Notes: a model not told the origin generated them from the letters alone. A stretch of 64,000 nucleotides of DNA from Sabulibacter ruber (GCF_017355955.1 NZ_JAFFID010000002.1:930001-994000), one strand, 5' to 3'. Positions 51,652 to 61,094 are shown, counted from the first letter of the stretch. Numbers and translations are program-made.

Positions 51652-52839
51652 TTACCGGGCAATGGCAATCACAAAAGACACCACCGTTAAGATAATGCCT
51701 ATCATGAATATGGTATAGGAAATACGCAGGAGGCGGTACTTGTTTTTCAGGACATCTCCCAGGTAATAAATATCGGTGATCATGTTGTTGTAGAGCGCAT
51801 TCTTGTCGCGCATGATATCATGCATCCCGTTCTGGAAATCCTCCAGCGGGATTTTGGTGAAATTCCCGAAAAAGAGCAGGTTAATGCGCCGGCTGGTGAG
51901 TTTATCTGGCCGCAGGCGGAAACTGGTTACCTCGGGCTGCGCCGAGATAATGGCCGAGATAACCGAGGCCAGGGTGGTGGCCAGCAGAATCCCCACCGGG
52001 ATCATCAGGATGGGGTTACGGGTGAACTCGGCCCCAATGATAGAGGACTTGGTACCCAGGTACGTGATGATGATGGACATGATAATAGCGTTCAGACTGA
52101 TCATCATGTTGGCTTTGTTATCCGCAATGGCACTAAGACTGATGTGGGTGTCATACGTGCTCCGGAACATGGTCTCGATGCCTCGTTTGGGCTGGGCCAG
52201 GTTCTCGCGGTTCTTTTTCTCTTTCTTCTTTTTCTTCTTGGCCAATTCCTGCAGGTGGTTGCGTTGCGCCTGAATGTTTTTGCTGAGTTGCTTGGAGTAT
52301 TTGGCCTGGGCCGGCTGCGTCCGGAAACTGACCGATAGCAGGAAATCCAGCTGGAATTGGGCCCACTCCAGGTCAGAGAACGTTCGGTTCTGGAAAATTT
52401 CCCACTCCACGCGCAGCAATTCGGCGGTGGCAAAGAAGGTGTCTTTCCCAATGTTGGCGATATCCGCATCTACCAGAAGGTCTTCAATGAGATGATGCGT
52501 GATCTGGCCTTGCTGGGTGGCCATGATACACTGGTTAACCTGCTCAATTTTTTCTTCTGGATATCCCTCCTCGCGCAGAAAAGCAGTAGCAATGTCTACG
52601 CTTTCTTCTTCGTGGTTCTGGTAGGTGCTAATGTAGCCGGTGTCATGAAACCAGGCGGCCAGGGTAAGGATCTCCATCTCCTCTTCAGATAGGTTGCATC
52701 CTTCGGCCAATGACTTGGCTTCCTTCACCACCTCAAACGTGTGTTTGTAGTTGTGGTAAACCAGCTTCTTTGACAATTTCTCCTTGAAAAGCGCGAACAC
52801 GTAATTGCCAGCTTTCCGGATGAGATCTTCTTTTTCCAT
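51652..52839 (-). CDS. HD domain protein fused to a PycTM (Pycsar-effector-type) membrane region
   Basis: A 395-residue protein. Residues 1-140 form an HD phosphohydrolase domain with His29/His33, the His65-Asp66 pair in WFHDTGYI, and the DAD motif around Asp124. A long linker with nine Lys/Glu residues in a row around 201-209 leads to the region from about 222 to 395, which has the Pycsar-effector signature FRSTYDTHISLSAIADNKAN, then a helix (MMISLNAIIMSIIITYLG), two further helices and a C-terminal helix (YTIFMIGIILTVVSFVIAI). PycTM regions are membrane effectors in Pycsar anti-phage systems. Whether this HD-fused form is a defence protein is unknown. Confidence 0.85.
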   Translation of the reverse strand: MEKEDLIRKAGNYVFALFKEKLSKKLVYHNYKHTFEVVKEAKSLAEGCNLSEEEMEILTLAAWFHDTGYISTYQNHEEESVDIATAFLREEGYPEEKIEQVNQCIMATQQGQITHHLIEDLLVDADIANIGKDTFFATAELLRVEWEIFQNRTFSDLEWAQFQLDFLLSVSFRTQPAQAKYSKQLSKNIQAQRNHLQELAKKKKKKEKKNRENLAQPKRGIETMFRSTYDTHISLSAIADNKANMMISLNAIIMSIIITYLGTKSSIIGAEFTRNPILMIPVGILLATTLASVISAIISAQPEVTSFRLRPDKLTSRRINLLFFGNFTKIPLEDFQNGMHDIMRDKNALYNNMITDIYYLGDVLKNKYRLLRISYTIFMIGIILTVVSFVIAIAR

Positions 52840-53006
52840 AGATTAGGTGAGAGCGGTACTGCCTGTGGCACTTTATCGGCAGCAGCAAGTGGGCTGTTGC
52901 TGAATGTAGATGAATCCAAAGGTCTACAACGCGAAATGTCCTTTTAAGGTTAGCAGAATTGCTGCTGGTTGGTTGGCTAACGGGGCTTAGGTAGGAAGTA
53001 ACCCGG

Positions 53007-53042
53007 GTTTTAAGCCTGTTTTTGGCAAAACACCGGCAAAGT
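53007..53042. repeat. 36-bp dispersed palindrome, copy 18 (degenerate)
   Basis: GTTTTAAGCCTG to CACCGGCAAAGT with TTTTTGGCAAAA in the centre; the end deviates from AAAC. Confidence 0.4.
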
Positions 53043-53147
53043 AAATTGGTGGTACTATTGCTTTGAAGTTCCTGAGATTCAGCACTGCTCAGATTCCGCT
53101 TCCTCCCTGGGCCCAATCCGGCTGAATTTTTTCTCTAACGCTTATTT

Positions 53148-53183
53148 GTTTCCGTGCTCTTTTTCAGAAAACAGGCCCAGAAT
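53148..53183. repeat. 36-bp dispersed palindrome, copy 19
   Basis: GTTTCCGTGCTC to CAGGCCCAGAAT with TTTTTCAGAAAA in the centre. Only 105 bases from copy 18. Confidence 0.5.
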
Positions 53184-53412
53184 AGAAGCTGTCTGAGCGC
53201 AGAGGCAAGCCACGGGGTCTCTCTTTATTTTCTCTAACCCAAAGCCTGCTCCTTACGTCATAGAGCAAATATTCTGTGAAAGCTATTTAAAGGAATCGGG
53301 ATTATCCCAGAGGCCTTGGCTCCGTATAAAGAGCAGCTTTCCCGGATTGGAATGATTTCGGCCGCAATTACCCGGTCGGGCGCAGTAGTGGGAAGCTTTG
53401 CAAATCCTGTTC

Positions 53413-56400
53413 ATGAAAAAAAAATACATCTACCTCCTTTTCTTTCCAATGGCTGTGATCTGGCTGATGCAAGCCTGTACCACAGGAAGACCTTTTTACG
53501 ACCGCACCGTCACTAACTGGCAGGCACAGACACCCAAAGATTCCTCTGAAATTGTCTACTCTGTTTTCCTGATCGGCGATGCCGGCGCGCCTCTTACAGA
53601 CAAACCCGACCCGACCTTGATGTTGCTCAAGTCGCAGATTGACGTGGCCGGCGAAAACAGCGCGGTGGTGTACCTGGGCGATAACATTTACCACAACGGC
53701 TTGCCAGAGCCAGACGCTTATGACCGCAAGACCGCCGAGGACCGCATGAAGGCCCAGCTCAACATCCTGAAGGGCTACAAAGGCGAGAAATACATGATTC
53801 CCGGCAACCATGACTGGGGCGGCGGCAGCGGCACCCCAGACGGGCTGCAGGCCGTGATCCGCGAGGAGCGCTTTGTGGAAGAATACCTCTCTGACAGCAG
53901 CATTGTAGTAGGCACCGATTTCTTTGTGCCTGGCAACGGCTGCCCTGGTCCGTTTGAGACGTTCATCTCAGAAGACATTGTGTTGATTGCCCTCAACTCC
54001 CAGTGGTGGCTGCACCCGTATGAGCGCCCTTACGGCAATGACAACGTCTGCGGCGTGGTGAACGAGGTAGACATGCTGGTGCAGCTGGAAGACATCATTT
54101 CCAAAAACCAGGGCAAAAACATACTGGTAGTGGGGCACCACCCCTTGTTTAGCGCCGGTATTCACGGGGGGTACTTCACGCTCACAGACCACCTGTTCCC
54201 CCTGACCATCCTCAGAAAAGGTTTTGTCTTGCCTTTGCCCATCATCGGGTCTATCTATCCGCTGGCCCGCAAGTACGGCGGCATCAGCCAGGACATTCCG
54301 CACCCAAGCTACCAAGCGTATATCAAAGGCTTGCTGGGCGTGTTTGAGAAGTATGACAACATTGTGTACGCAGCGGGGCACGAGCATAACCTGCAGTACT
54401 TCAAACACGGCAAACTGCCGCACATTATCAGCGGCTCGGGCTGTAAAACGCAGCACGCCCGCGACGGCGGCGATGCCCTGTATGCCCATAAAACCAAAGG
54501 CTTTGCCAAGATCAACTACTACCGCAACGGCGAGGCGTGGGTAGAATTCTGGACCTCAGAAAACGCCGGTGATGCCGCCGGGGTCATGACCTTCCGGATG
54601 CCTATGTACGCCAAAACCAGAACCGTGCAGGAGCACATTGCCGTTGCCACCGAAGACTACAAAGACAGCACCATTACTTTGCCGGCTAACCCGGTGTATG
54701 CAAACGGGGGAGGCGTAAAGAAAAGCTTGCTGGGCCAGCACTACCGCCAGGTTTGGGATACGCCGATAAAGCTTCCGTTACTGGATTTACAGCGCGAGAG
54801 AGGCGGTTTGACTCCTTACCAAAAAGGAGGCGGAAAACAGACGGCCTCGCTGAAACTCCGCAACGAGGAAGGCCGCGAGTACACCCTGCGCTCCATCAAC
54901 AAAGACCCTACCAACGTCTTGCCTGAGGCCTTGCAGGAAACCTTCGCCCGAGATTTGCTACAGGACCAGATCTCGGCGCAGCATCCGTACGGAGCCCTCA
55001 TTGCCGCCAGGTTAGCAGATGCCGCCGGCGTGTACCACACCAACCCTAAACTGGTGTATATTCCCAATGATCCGCGTTTGCGCCAGTACCTGGATGAGTT
55101 CAGCAACACCATGGCCTTCCTGGAAGAAGATGCCGATGAAGATCATTCAGACGTAGCCAGCCTGGGCAACGCCACTAATATTGTGGGCACAGAAAAAGTG
55201 CTGGAGCGCAGACGCAATGACAATGACAACCGCGTAAACGAGCAGGAATTTGCCCGAGCCCGCCTGCTGGACATGCTCATTGGCGACTGGGACCGTCACG
55301 AGGGCCAATGGCGCTGGGTAGAGACCCGTTCCGGCGAAGACAACCGTACCTACCGCCCGGTGCCCGAAGACCGCGACGTGGCTTTCTTCAAAGGCGATGG
55401 TCTTATTCCCTGGCTGGTGAGCCGCCGGTGGGCGGTGCGCAACTTCCAGAACTTCGGGAAAGATTACGCCGATTACAAAGGCCTCAACCTAACCGCCCTT
55501 ACCGTAGACCGCACCTTCCTGTCCAGCGTAACGCGGGAGCAGTGGGTTGCCCTGGCCAACGAAATGAAGAACTCTTTGACTGACCAGGCCATTGAAGAAG
55601 CCGTCCGCCAGATGCCTCCGGAAGTGTACCCGCTTTCTGGTCCTGAGATTGTGGCTAAACTGAAATCGCGCCGGGATCTGCTGCCCAAAGTAGCCGAGAA
55701 ATATTACGTGCACTTAGCCGAGGACGTAGACATTGCCGGCAGTGACAAACGCGAAAAATTTGAAATTAACCGCCTCAACAATGAGGAGACCGATGTCATT
55801 GTGCGCAAGATCACCAACCAAGGGGCGCTTGGCAAAGAGCTGTACCGGCGCAAATTCTTCCACGGCGAAACCGAGGAAATCAGGCTGTACGGCTTAGGCG
55901 GAGATGATGTGTTTGAGGTTACCGGCGATGTTGGCCGGGGCATCATGGTCCGGATCATTGGCGGAGAAGGAAATGACTCCATCACAGACAGATCGCACGT
56001 GAACGGTGGGGTACGCAGGACCAAAGTGTACGACTTTACCGGCGAGAAAAACGTGCTGAGCCTGAGCAGTGAATCGGAAGATAAAACCGAGGATTTTGAG
56101 GACGTCAACCTCTATGACCGCGATAACTACAAACTGGCTTACTTAGGGCCCCGGCTTTCTGTTGAATACAACGTAGACGATGGTCTGTTCCTGGGCGGTG
56201 GTTTACTGTACCGCAACCATAAATTCCGGAAGAAGCCGTATGCCTCTGAACATTACCTGCGGGCCAATTATGCGCTTGCCACGCGGGCCTATAACATCAG
56301 GTATGACTCAGAATTCAAGCAAATTTTCAATGATAAATTAGACCTGGGCGTAAAGGCCGCCATTTACGGGCCGCAGTACCAGATCAACTTCTTTGGGTTA

Positions 56401-57168
56401 GGGAACGAGACCCGGCAGGAGCGCGATGATATAGAATATTACCGCGTACGCCTGGCTCGTATGTTGGTGAACCCTACCATCAATACCAGTTTCACGCACT
56501 TTGTGAGGCTGGGAATTGGGCCGTTCTATGACCGGTTTGAGTTACAACATTACCCTGGCCGCTATGTAGATGAAATCTTCTCTGAAGACGTATTTGGCAT
56601 GGAGCAGTTTACGGGGGTAAGGGCCTTTATGAACCTGCAGGCGGTCAGTACGCCGGTGAATCCACGCATTGGCTTGAAATGGCTGAACGAGGTTTCCTAC
56701 AACCACCAGATTGGCGGAGAAGGCAAGAACTTTACCCGCGTTGGATCTGAGTTCATGTTTTACATCGGGCCGCGACTGCCGTTCCAGCTGACCTTGGCCG
56801 CCCGGTTTGGCGGGGCGCATAACTTCGGGGACTTCTCTTTTTACCAGGCCAACACCCTGGGCGGATTGACCAACCTGAGAGGCTACCGCCGTACCCGTTT
56901 TGCCGGCCGCAGCTCCCTGTACCAGAACACCGAGATCAGGCTGGAGGTCTTCAAATTCAACGTATACCTGTTCCCCGGCAAGTTTGGGGTAATGGGCTTG
57001 GTAGACCATGGCCGCGTGTGGGCCGATGGCGAAAGCTCCAATAAAATCCACCGGGGCGTAGGGGGCGGTATCTGGATTGACGTGCTCAAGCAGGCCGTCA
57101 TCAACGCGACCTATACCGCCGGCGAAGATGAAAAATTGTTCAACCTCAATTTTGGGTTCCTGTTTTAG
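53413..57168 (+). CDS. Metallophosphoesterase fused to a C-terminal Omp85-like beta-barrel
   Basis: A 1251-residue lipoprotein-type protein (Cys22 after WLMQA) starting at ATG 53413. Residues 50-380 are a calcineurin-like phosphoesterase: GDAG at 55-58, GDN at 89-91, GNHD at 131-134, then GHHP and GHEHN. A middle region of about 470-700 contains GDWDRHEGQW (G624-D625) and a later DRDVAF around residue 653, which recalls atypical kinase catalytic loops. Residues about 870-1251 look like a BamA/Omp85-type barrel, ending GFLF. So a surface phosphoesterase, a possible kinase-like domain and an outer-membrane anchor share one chain. The natural substrate is unknown. Confidence 0.85.
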   Translation: MKKKYIYLLFFPMAVIWLMQACTTGRPFYDRTVTNWQAQTPKDSSEIVYSVFLIGDAGAPLTDKPDPTLMLLKSQIDVAGENSAVVYLGDNIYHNGLPEPDAYDRKTAEDRMKAQLNILKGYKGEKYMIPGNHDWGGGSGTPDGLQAVIREERFVEEYLSDSSIVVGTDFFVPGNGCPGPFETFISEDIVLIALNSQWWLHPYERPYGNDNVCGVVNEVDMLVQLEDIISKNQGKNILVVGHHPLFSAGIHGGYFTLTDHLFPLTILRKGFVLPLPIIGSIYPLARKYGGISQDIPHPSYQAYIKGLLGVFEKYDNIVYAAGHEHNLQYFKHGKLPHIISGSGCKTQHARDGGDALYAHKTKGFAKINYYRNGEAWVEFWTSENAGDAAGVMTFRMPMYAKTRTVQEHIAVATEDYKDSTITLPANPVYANGGGVKKSLLGQHYRQVWDTPIKLPLLDLQRERGGLTPYQKGGGKQTASLKLRNEEGREYTLRSINKDPTNVLPEALQETFARDLLQDQISAQHPYGALIAARLADAAGVYHTNPKLVYIPNDPRLRQYLDEFSNTMAFLEEDADEDHSDVASLGNATNIVGTEKVLERRRNDNDNRVNEQEFARARLLDMLIGDWDRHEGQWRWVETRSGEDNRTYRPVPEDRDVAFFKGDGLIPWLVSRRWAVRNFQNFGKDYADYKGLNLTALTVDRTFLSSVTREQWVALANEMKNSLTDQAIEEAVRQMPPEVYPLSGPEIVAKLKSRRDLLPKVAEKYYVHLAEDVDIAGSDKREKFEINRLNNEETDVIVRKITNQGALGKELYRRKFFHGETEEIRLYGLGGDDVFEVTGDVGRGIMVRIIGGEGNDSITDRSHVNGGVRRTKVYDFTGEKNVLSLSSESEDKTEDFEDVNLYDRDNYKLAYLGPRLSVEYNVDDGLFLGGGLLYRNHKFRKKPYASEHYLRANYALATRAYNIRYDSEFKQIFNDKLDLGVKAAIYGPQYQINFFGLGNETRQERDDIEYYRVRLARMLVNPTINTSFTHFVRLGIGPFYDRFELQHYPGRYVDEIFSEDVFGMEQFTGVRAFMNLQAVSTPVNPRIGLKWLNEVSYNHQIGGEGKNFTRVGSEFMFYIGPRLPFQLTLAARFGGAHNFGDFSFYQANTLGGLTNLRGYRRTRFAGRSSLYQNTEIRLEVFKFNVYLFPGKFGVMGLVDHGRVWADGESSNKIHRGVGGGIWIDVLKQAVINATYTAGEDEKLFNLNFGFLF

Positions 57169-57190
57169 CAAGTCCTCTTATTCAACTTTT

Positions 57191-58243
57191 ATGAAACGCT
57201 TTTTTATTCTGGTGGGGATTTTGGCTTTAATAGGAGCAGAAAGGCAGGCAACAGCACAGGGACTTTTCTCTGATGCCCTCCGCGCCGCCCGTGATTCCAC
57301 TGACCCGCAGGAACTAGCCAACCCCTCTGTGCTGGGGCAGGGAAAAAGTAAAGGGGTGATCATCCGGTATGAGCGTCTGCCCCGGTTTGGCATGCATTCC
57401 CGGGGGCAACAAAGTACCGTGGAAGATGCCCGCGCCGATGTACTCCGCAGCAACCGGTTTGAGTTCAAAGCCTATGCGCCCTTGGTGAACAACCCGCATT
57501 TCAAGCTGGTGTTGGGCGGCGGCTACTTTCTGGAGGAGTTCAACTACAAAGAGCCCGAGACGCAGCAATATCCTTTGTACCAGCGGCTGGAAGACAAGAA
57601 CCTGCGGTCACTGGACGGGCAGTTGGTCATGCTTAAACCCCTCAACCACAAGAATTACATCATCTTTCGGGTGAAGGGCGAGCTGAACGGCGATTACGGT
57701 AAAAATGACAAAATCAGCCTGACGCGCTACCTGAGAACCTCCATGGAAGCCATCTACGGCTGGAAGAAAAGTCCGTACCTGTCTTTTGGGGTAGGGGTGC
57801 AGTTGGGTTATGCCTTTGGGCGGCAGACCATTTACCCGGCCTTGCTCTATAACCGCACCTTCAATGATAAATGGGGCGTGGAAGCCATCTTTCCGGCCAA
57901 CGTGACGTTCCGGCGGAATTTCTCAGAAAAATCATTGCTGTACATGGGCTACAGAATTGACGGGGCCACCTACAACATCAACATAGACACGCCGCCGTTC
58001 AACCAGTACGAGACCGTGGAACTGCGCAAGTCTGAAATCAAAGGCCGCTTGAGATGGGACCGCGAGATTTATGATTTCCTGTGGTTTGGGCTGGAAACCG
58101 GTTACCGGTACAACCACCGCTTCAACGTGTATGACGGCCGCCGGCGTGATGCCAATCCTTTGATTGAAACCCACATCAAAGACGCCGTATTCTTTAACGT
58201 AGAGCTCTTCCTGGTGCCGCCGCGCCGGTTCCTCAAGCAGTAA
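57191..58243 (+). CDS. DUF6268-type outer-membrane protein
   Basis: A 350-residue protein starting MKRFFILVGIL at 57191, 22 bases after the preceding stop. A signal peptide is cut near ATAQG. The remainder is rich in alternating strands (for example FELKLVLGGGYF-like segments and PYLSFGVGVQLGYAFGRQTI), consistent with a beta-barrel of the DUF6268 type. It is presumably co-transcribed with the phosphoesterase. Function unknown. Confidence 0.75.
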   Translation: MKRFFILVGILALIGAERQATAQGLFSDALRAARDSTDPQELANPSVLGQGKSKGVIIRYERLPRFGMHSRGQQSTVEDARADVLRSNRFEFKAYAPLVNNPHFKLVLGGGYFLEEFNYKEPETQQYPLYQRLEDKNLRSLDGQLVMLKPLNHKNYIIFRVKGELNGDYGKNDKISLTRYLRTSMEAIYGWKKSPYLSFGVGVQLGYAFGRQTIYPALLYNRTFNDKWGVEAIFPANVTFRRNFSEKSLLYMGYRIDGATYNINIDTPPFNQYETVELRKSEIKGRLRWDREIYDFLWFGLETGYRYNHRFNVYDGRRRDANPLIETHIKDAVFFNVELFLVPPRRFLKQ

Positions 58244-58254
58244 CTTTAGCCTTT

Positions 58255-58290
58255 GTTTTGGGGCTGATTTCCTGAAAACAGCCCCAAAAC
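58255..58290. repeat. 36-bp dispersed palindrome, copy 20 (perfect arms)
   Basis: Arms GTTTTGGGGCTG and CAGCCCCAAAAC are perfect over 12 bp around a TTTCCTGAAAA centre. It lies 11 bases past the stop of the outer-membrane gene. Confidence 0.75.
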
Positions 58291-58301
58291 AGGTTGCATA
58301 G

Positions 58302-58349
58302 AAAAGCCAGAAGCCCGCCTCTGAGAAGAAGCGGGCTTCTGGCTTTTTT
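58302..58349. terminator. Bidirectional terminator between outer-membrane gene and ppk1
   Basis: Arms 58302-58318 and 58331-58347 pair perfectly over 17 bp (AAAAGCCAGAAGCCCGC), with flanking A and T tracts. It ends both the plus-strand outer-membrane gene and ppk1 on the minus strand. Confidence 0.9.
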
Positions 58350-58362
58350 GATAGTATATTTT

Positions 58363-60495
58363 CTAACCTTCCGCCTCAGGCAGGAGGCCAGCGGCAACGG
58401 CTTTTGCTTTCAGAAAATCATAGGCTTCGTACTGGGCTCTTACAGAGACCGAGGGATCGTCTGACACCCAGTACTGGTTGTCGGTGGTGCGGGCCTTTTG
58501 GTTATCCTTGCGGTGCAGGTCCAGCATCTGCCGTATTTCCTGCCTTAATTCCGGATTATACATCGGAAACGCTACTTCCACCCGGCGGCTCAGGTTGCGG
58601 TTCATCCAGTCGGCGGAGGCGATGTAGATTTTCTCTTCGCCCCCGTTACCGAACACATAGATGCGGCCGTGCTCCAGGAACCTGTCCACAATGCTGTGTA
58701 CCGTGATGTTCTCGCTGAAACCCGGCACGCCCGGAATCAAGCTACAAATGCCGCGCACCAGCAGTTCAATCTTCACGCCCGCCTGGCTGGCCGCGTACAA
58801 TTGCTTGATCATGCGGGTGTCTTGCAGGGCGTTCATCTTGGCGATGAGGTAGGCGGGTTTTCCTTCGCGGGCCAGTTGCATCTCGTGCTGGATCAACGCC
58901 TCAAACCCTTCGCGCAGGTTAATGGGAGCCACCAGCAGGTGCTCAAACGTTTGGTCTCCGCCGCCATCTACCAGGAAATTGAAGACCTTGGTGAGCTCGT
59001 TCGTAAGCCTTTCGTCTGTGGTGAAAAGCGCGTGGTCTGTGTAAATGAGCGAGGTTTTCTCGTTAAAATTACCGGTGCTCAGGTACGCATACTGCACAGC
59101 TTTCCCTTCTTCCTGGCGGGTAACCAGCCCAATCTTGCTGTGCACTTTCAAATCTGGTGAGCTGTAGATCACGTTGGCTCCGGCTTTCTCCAGTTTGCTG
59201 CCCCAGTAAATATTGGATTCCTCATCAAAGCGGGCCTTTAACTCTACCACCACCGTTACCAGCTTCCCGAACTCGGCGGCGCGCACCAGGGCTTTGGCCA
59301 CTTTTGATTTATCGGCTACGCGGTACAGGGTGGCGCTGATGCTGGTGACGGCCGGGTCATTGGCGGCTTCCTCAAAGAATCTGATGACGTAGTCAAACTT
59401 CTGGTACGGGTAATGCACCAGGAACTCCTGCTCTTTCATGGCCGACAGGATGCTGCTGGCCTTCTCCAGGCCGGGGTGCGGCAGCGGTGGCTTGGCCTCA
59501 TAGGAGAGATCAGGCTTCTGGAACTTAGGAAACCCGAAGAAATCACGGTAATTATGGTAACGGCTGCCTACTACCAATTCATCGGTAGTGATGCCAATGC
59601 GCTCCAACAGGGCCTGCAGCATAGGCTCCGGCGTGGCGGGGTCATACAGCAAACGGCTGGGGTGCCCTTTCTCCCGTTTTTTGAGGCTTTTCTTGATTTT
59701 AGCCATTAAGTTACCAGAGACTTCTTCCTCTATATCCAGCTCGGCATCGCGGGAGAGTTTCACGGCGTAGGCCTCAATCTGGGCAAAGCCGGGGAACAGT
59801 TCCGGCAAGCCCAACCGGATGACATCGTCCAGCAGCATGACGTAGTTTTCACCTTGTTCTGCCGGTAACTGCACAAAACGGCTGCCGTGTTTCTGGGTAG
59901 GAATCTCCAGAATGGCGTATTGTTCCTGGGCTGTTGCCTGCTCTGCCTTGGGTTTAAGGCGCACCAACAGGTACACGGTCTGGTCTTTGAGGAAGAGCGG
60001 ACTTGGGTTGGTGCTGAAGATGATGGGCACCAGCAAGGGCTTCACGTTCCGGCGGAAGTACACCAGGGCCATGTTAAATTGACCATCGGTACACTCAGCC
60101 TCATTAATCAGGTGGATGTGCTCTTTGCGTAGCTCGGGCAACAGCTCGTTCCGGAACACCTGCCCAAATTCTTTCTGTTGCCTTGAAACCTCCTCAATGA
60201 TCTTCTCCAGCTCCGCCGATGGGTCTTCTTCCAGTTTCTCGCGGGTTTTCTTTTTCAGGTTGACCAGGCGGCGCATGGTGGCCACCCGCACCTTGAAAAA
60301 CTCATCCAGGTTAGAGGAGAAGATGGCCATGAAGTTGAGGCGCTCCAACAGGGGCACCCGCGGGTCTTTGGCTTCTTGCAGCACCCGGTAATTGAAAGCC
60401 AGCCAGCTCATGTCTCTGCTGATGAGCGGGACCGAGGGCTGGGCAGCATTGGCGAGCGTAGTTTCTGTAGGGGCGGTTGGTTCGTTGGCAGCCAT
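58363..60495 (-). CDS. ppk1: Polyphosphate kinase 1
   Basis: A 710-residue polyphosphate kinase. Domain order is the N-terminal helical region (DMSWLAFNYRVLQEAKDP), the head domain, and two C-terminal phospholipase-D-like domains. The catalytic autophosphorylated His lies in LKVHSKIGLVTR, and the second PLD-type region contains MNRNLSRRVEVAFP. It reversibly makes inorganic polyphosphate from ATP. The sixA-like gene lies 35 bases upstream and is probably co-transcribed. Confidence 0.97.
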   Translation of the reverse strand: MAANEPTAPTETTLANAAQPSVPLISRDMSWLAFNYRVLQEAKDPRVPLLERLNFMAIFSSNLDEFFKVRVATMRRLVNLKKKTREKLEEDPSAELEKIIEEVSRQQKEFGQVFRNELLPELRKEHIHLINEAECTDGQFNMALVYFRRNVKPLLVPIIFSTNPSPLFLKDQTVYLLVRLKPKAEQATAQEQYAILEIPTQKHGSRFVQLPAEQGENYVMLLDDVIRLGLPELFPGFAQIEAYAVKLSRDAELDIEEEVSGNLMAKIKKSLKKREKGHPSRLLYDPATPEPMLQALLERIGITTDELVVGSRYHNYRDFFGFPKFQKPDLSYEAKPPLPHPGLEKASSILSAMKEQEFLVHYPYQKFDYVIRFFEEAANDPAVTSISATLYRVADKSKVAKALVRAAEFGKLVTVVVELKARFDEESNIYWGSKLEKAGANVIYSSPDLKVHSKIGLVTRQEEGKAVQYAYLSTGNFNEKTSLIYTDHALFTTDERLTNELTKVFNFLVDGGGDQTFEHLLVAPINLREGFEALIQHEMQLAREGKPAYLIAKMNALQDTRMIKQLYAASQAGVKIELLVRGICSLIPGVPGFSENITVHSIVDRFLEHGRIYVFGNGGEEKIYIASADWMNRNLSRRVEVAFPMYNPELRQEIRQMLDLHRKDNQKARTTDNQYWVSDDPSVSVRAQYEAYDFLKAKAVAAGLLPEAEG

Positions 60496-60530
60496 TCAGG
60501 TGGAGTTATGCGTGGCAGCACGGGCACGCG

Positions 60531-61028
60531 TTAACGATAGTTTTTAGGGTAATCAAAGAAAAGTAGCTTGGAATTGTCTGGCGAGATTTCTCCCCAGTAG
60601 CCGCAGTCAAAACTGATGGCCACAATACCAGCGGTGGGTATGTTCACAATGCTTCTTTCCGGGAGCAGCAGATTGGCTATTTCCGTGAAGGTGGGGTTGT
60701 GGCCCACCAGCATCACATGGGTATACTCCTCCGGCAGTGACTGGATGAACATGAGCAGATCCTCAGCGGTGATATGGTACAGCTCTTCCTGCACCCCAAC
60801 CTTCTCTGGGGCAAAACCAAGCTCCTTGGCTACCAGGGTGGCCGTACTAATGGCTCTTACCGCTGAACTGGAGATAATCAGATCCAACTTCACTTTCCTT
60901 TCTGACAATTCCTGACCTATCAGCGGAGCATCAGAGCGCCCGCGCGTGCTTAAAGGCCGGTCATGGTCACTCAGCTCCTCAAAGTCCCAGCTGGATTTAG
61001 CGTGTCTTAACAGATATAGCGTTTTCAT
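60531..61028 (-). CDS. sixA: SixA-type phosphohistidine phosphatase
   Basis: A 165-residue phosphoglycerate-mutase-like phosphatase starting MKTLYLLRHAKSSWDF; a longer frame from 61190 would run through a strong hairpin and is not supported. The RHAKSSW motif is the catalytic His segment, and HNPTFTEIANLLL contains the second His. SixA enzymes remove phosphate from histidine of phosphorelay or phosphotransfer proteins. Its coupling to ppk1 is an interesting neighbourhood. The base of a 24-bp hairpin lies three bases upstream of the start codon. Confidence 0.9.
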   Translation of the reverse strand: MKTLYLLRHAKSSWDFEELSDHDRPLSTRGRSDAPLIGQELSERKVKLDLIISSSAVRAISTATLVAKELGFAPEKVGVQEELYHITAEDLLMFIQSLPEEYTHVMLVGHNPTFTEIANLLLPERSIVNIPTAGIVAISFDCGYWGEISPDNSKLLFFDYPKNYR

Positions 61029-61031
61029 TTG

Positions 61032-61094
61032 GCATCCAGTAAAGATGAAAGCCACAACTGACAGACAGCTGTGGCTTTCATCTTTACTGGATGC
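61032..61094 (-). promoter_or_regulatory. Long hairpin in the sixA leader
   Basis: Arms 61032-61055 and 61071-61094 are perfect 24-bp inverted repeats. The stem extends inward with one mismatch to 29 bp and a loop of five bases. The 3' base of the stem is only three bases before the sixA start codon, so it would hide the ribosome-binding site if folded. Confidence 0.7.

Larger units (their letters stand above)
52840..53412. other. Intergenic region between HD-PycTM and phosphoesterase genes
   Basis: About 570 bases holding the divergent promoters and two palindrome copies. No coding frame seems real. Confidence 0.5.

Noticed and set aside
50427..52839. Complete Pycsar anti-phage operon
   Set aside because: The genes are convergent, not an operon, the cyclase-like domain has lost the transition-state Asn, and the membrane protein carries an HD domain. 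It is reported only as a possible related pair.
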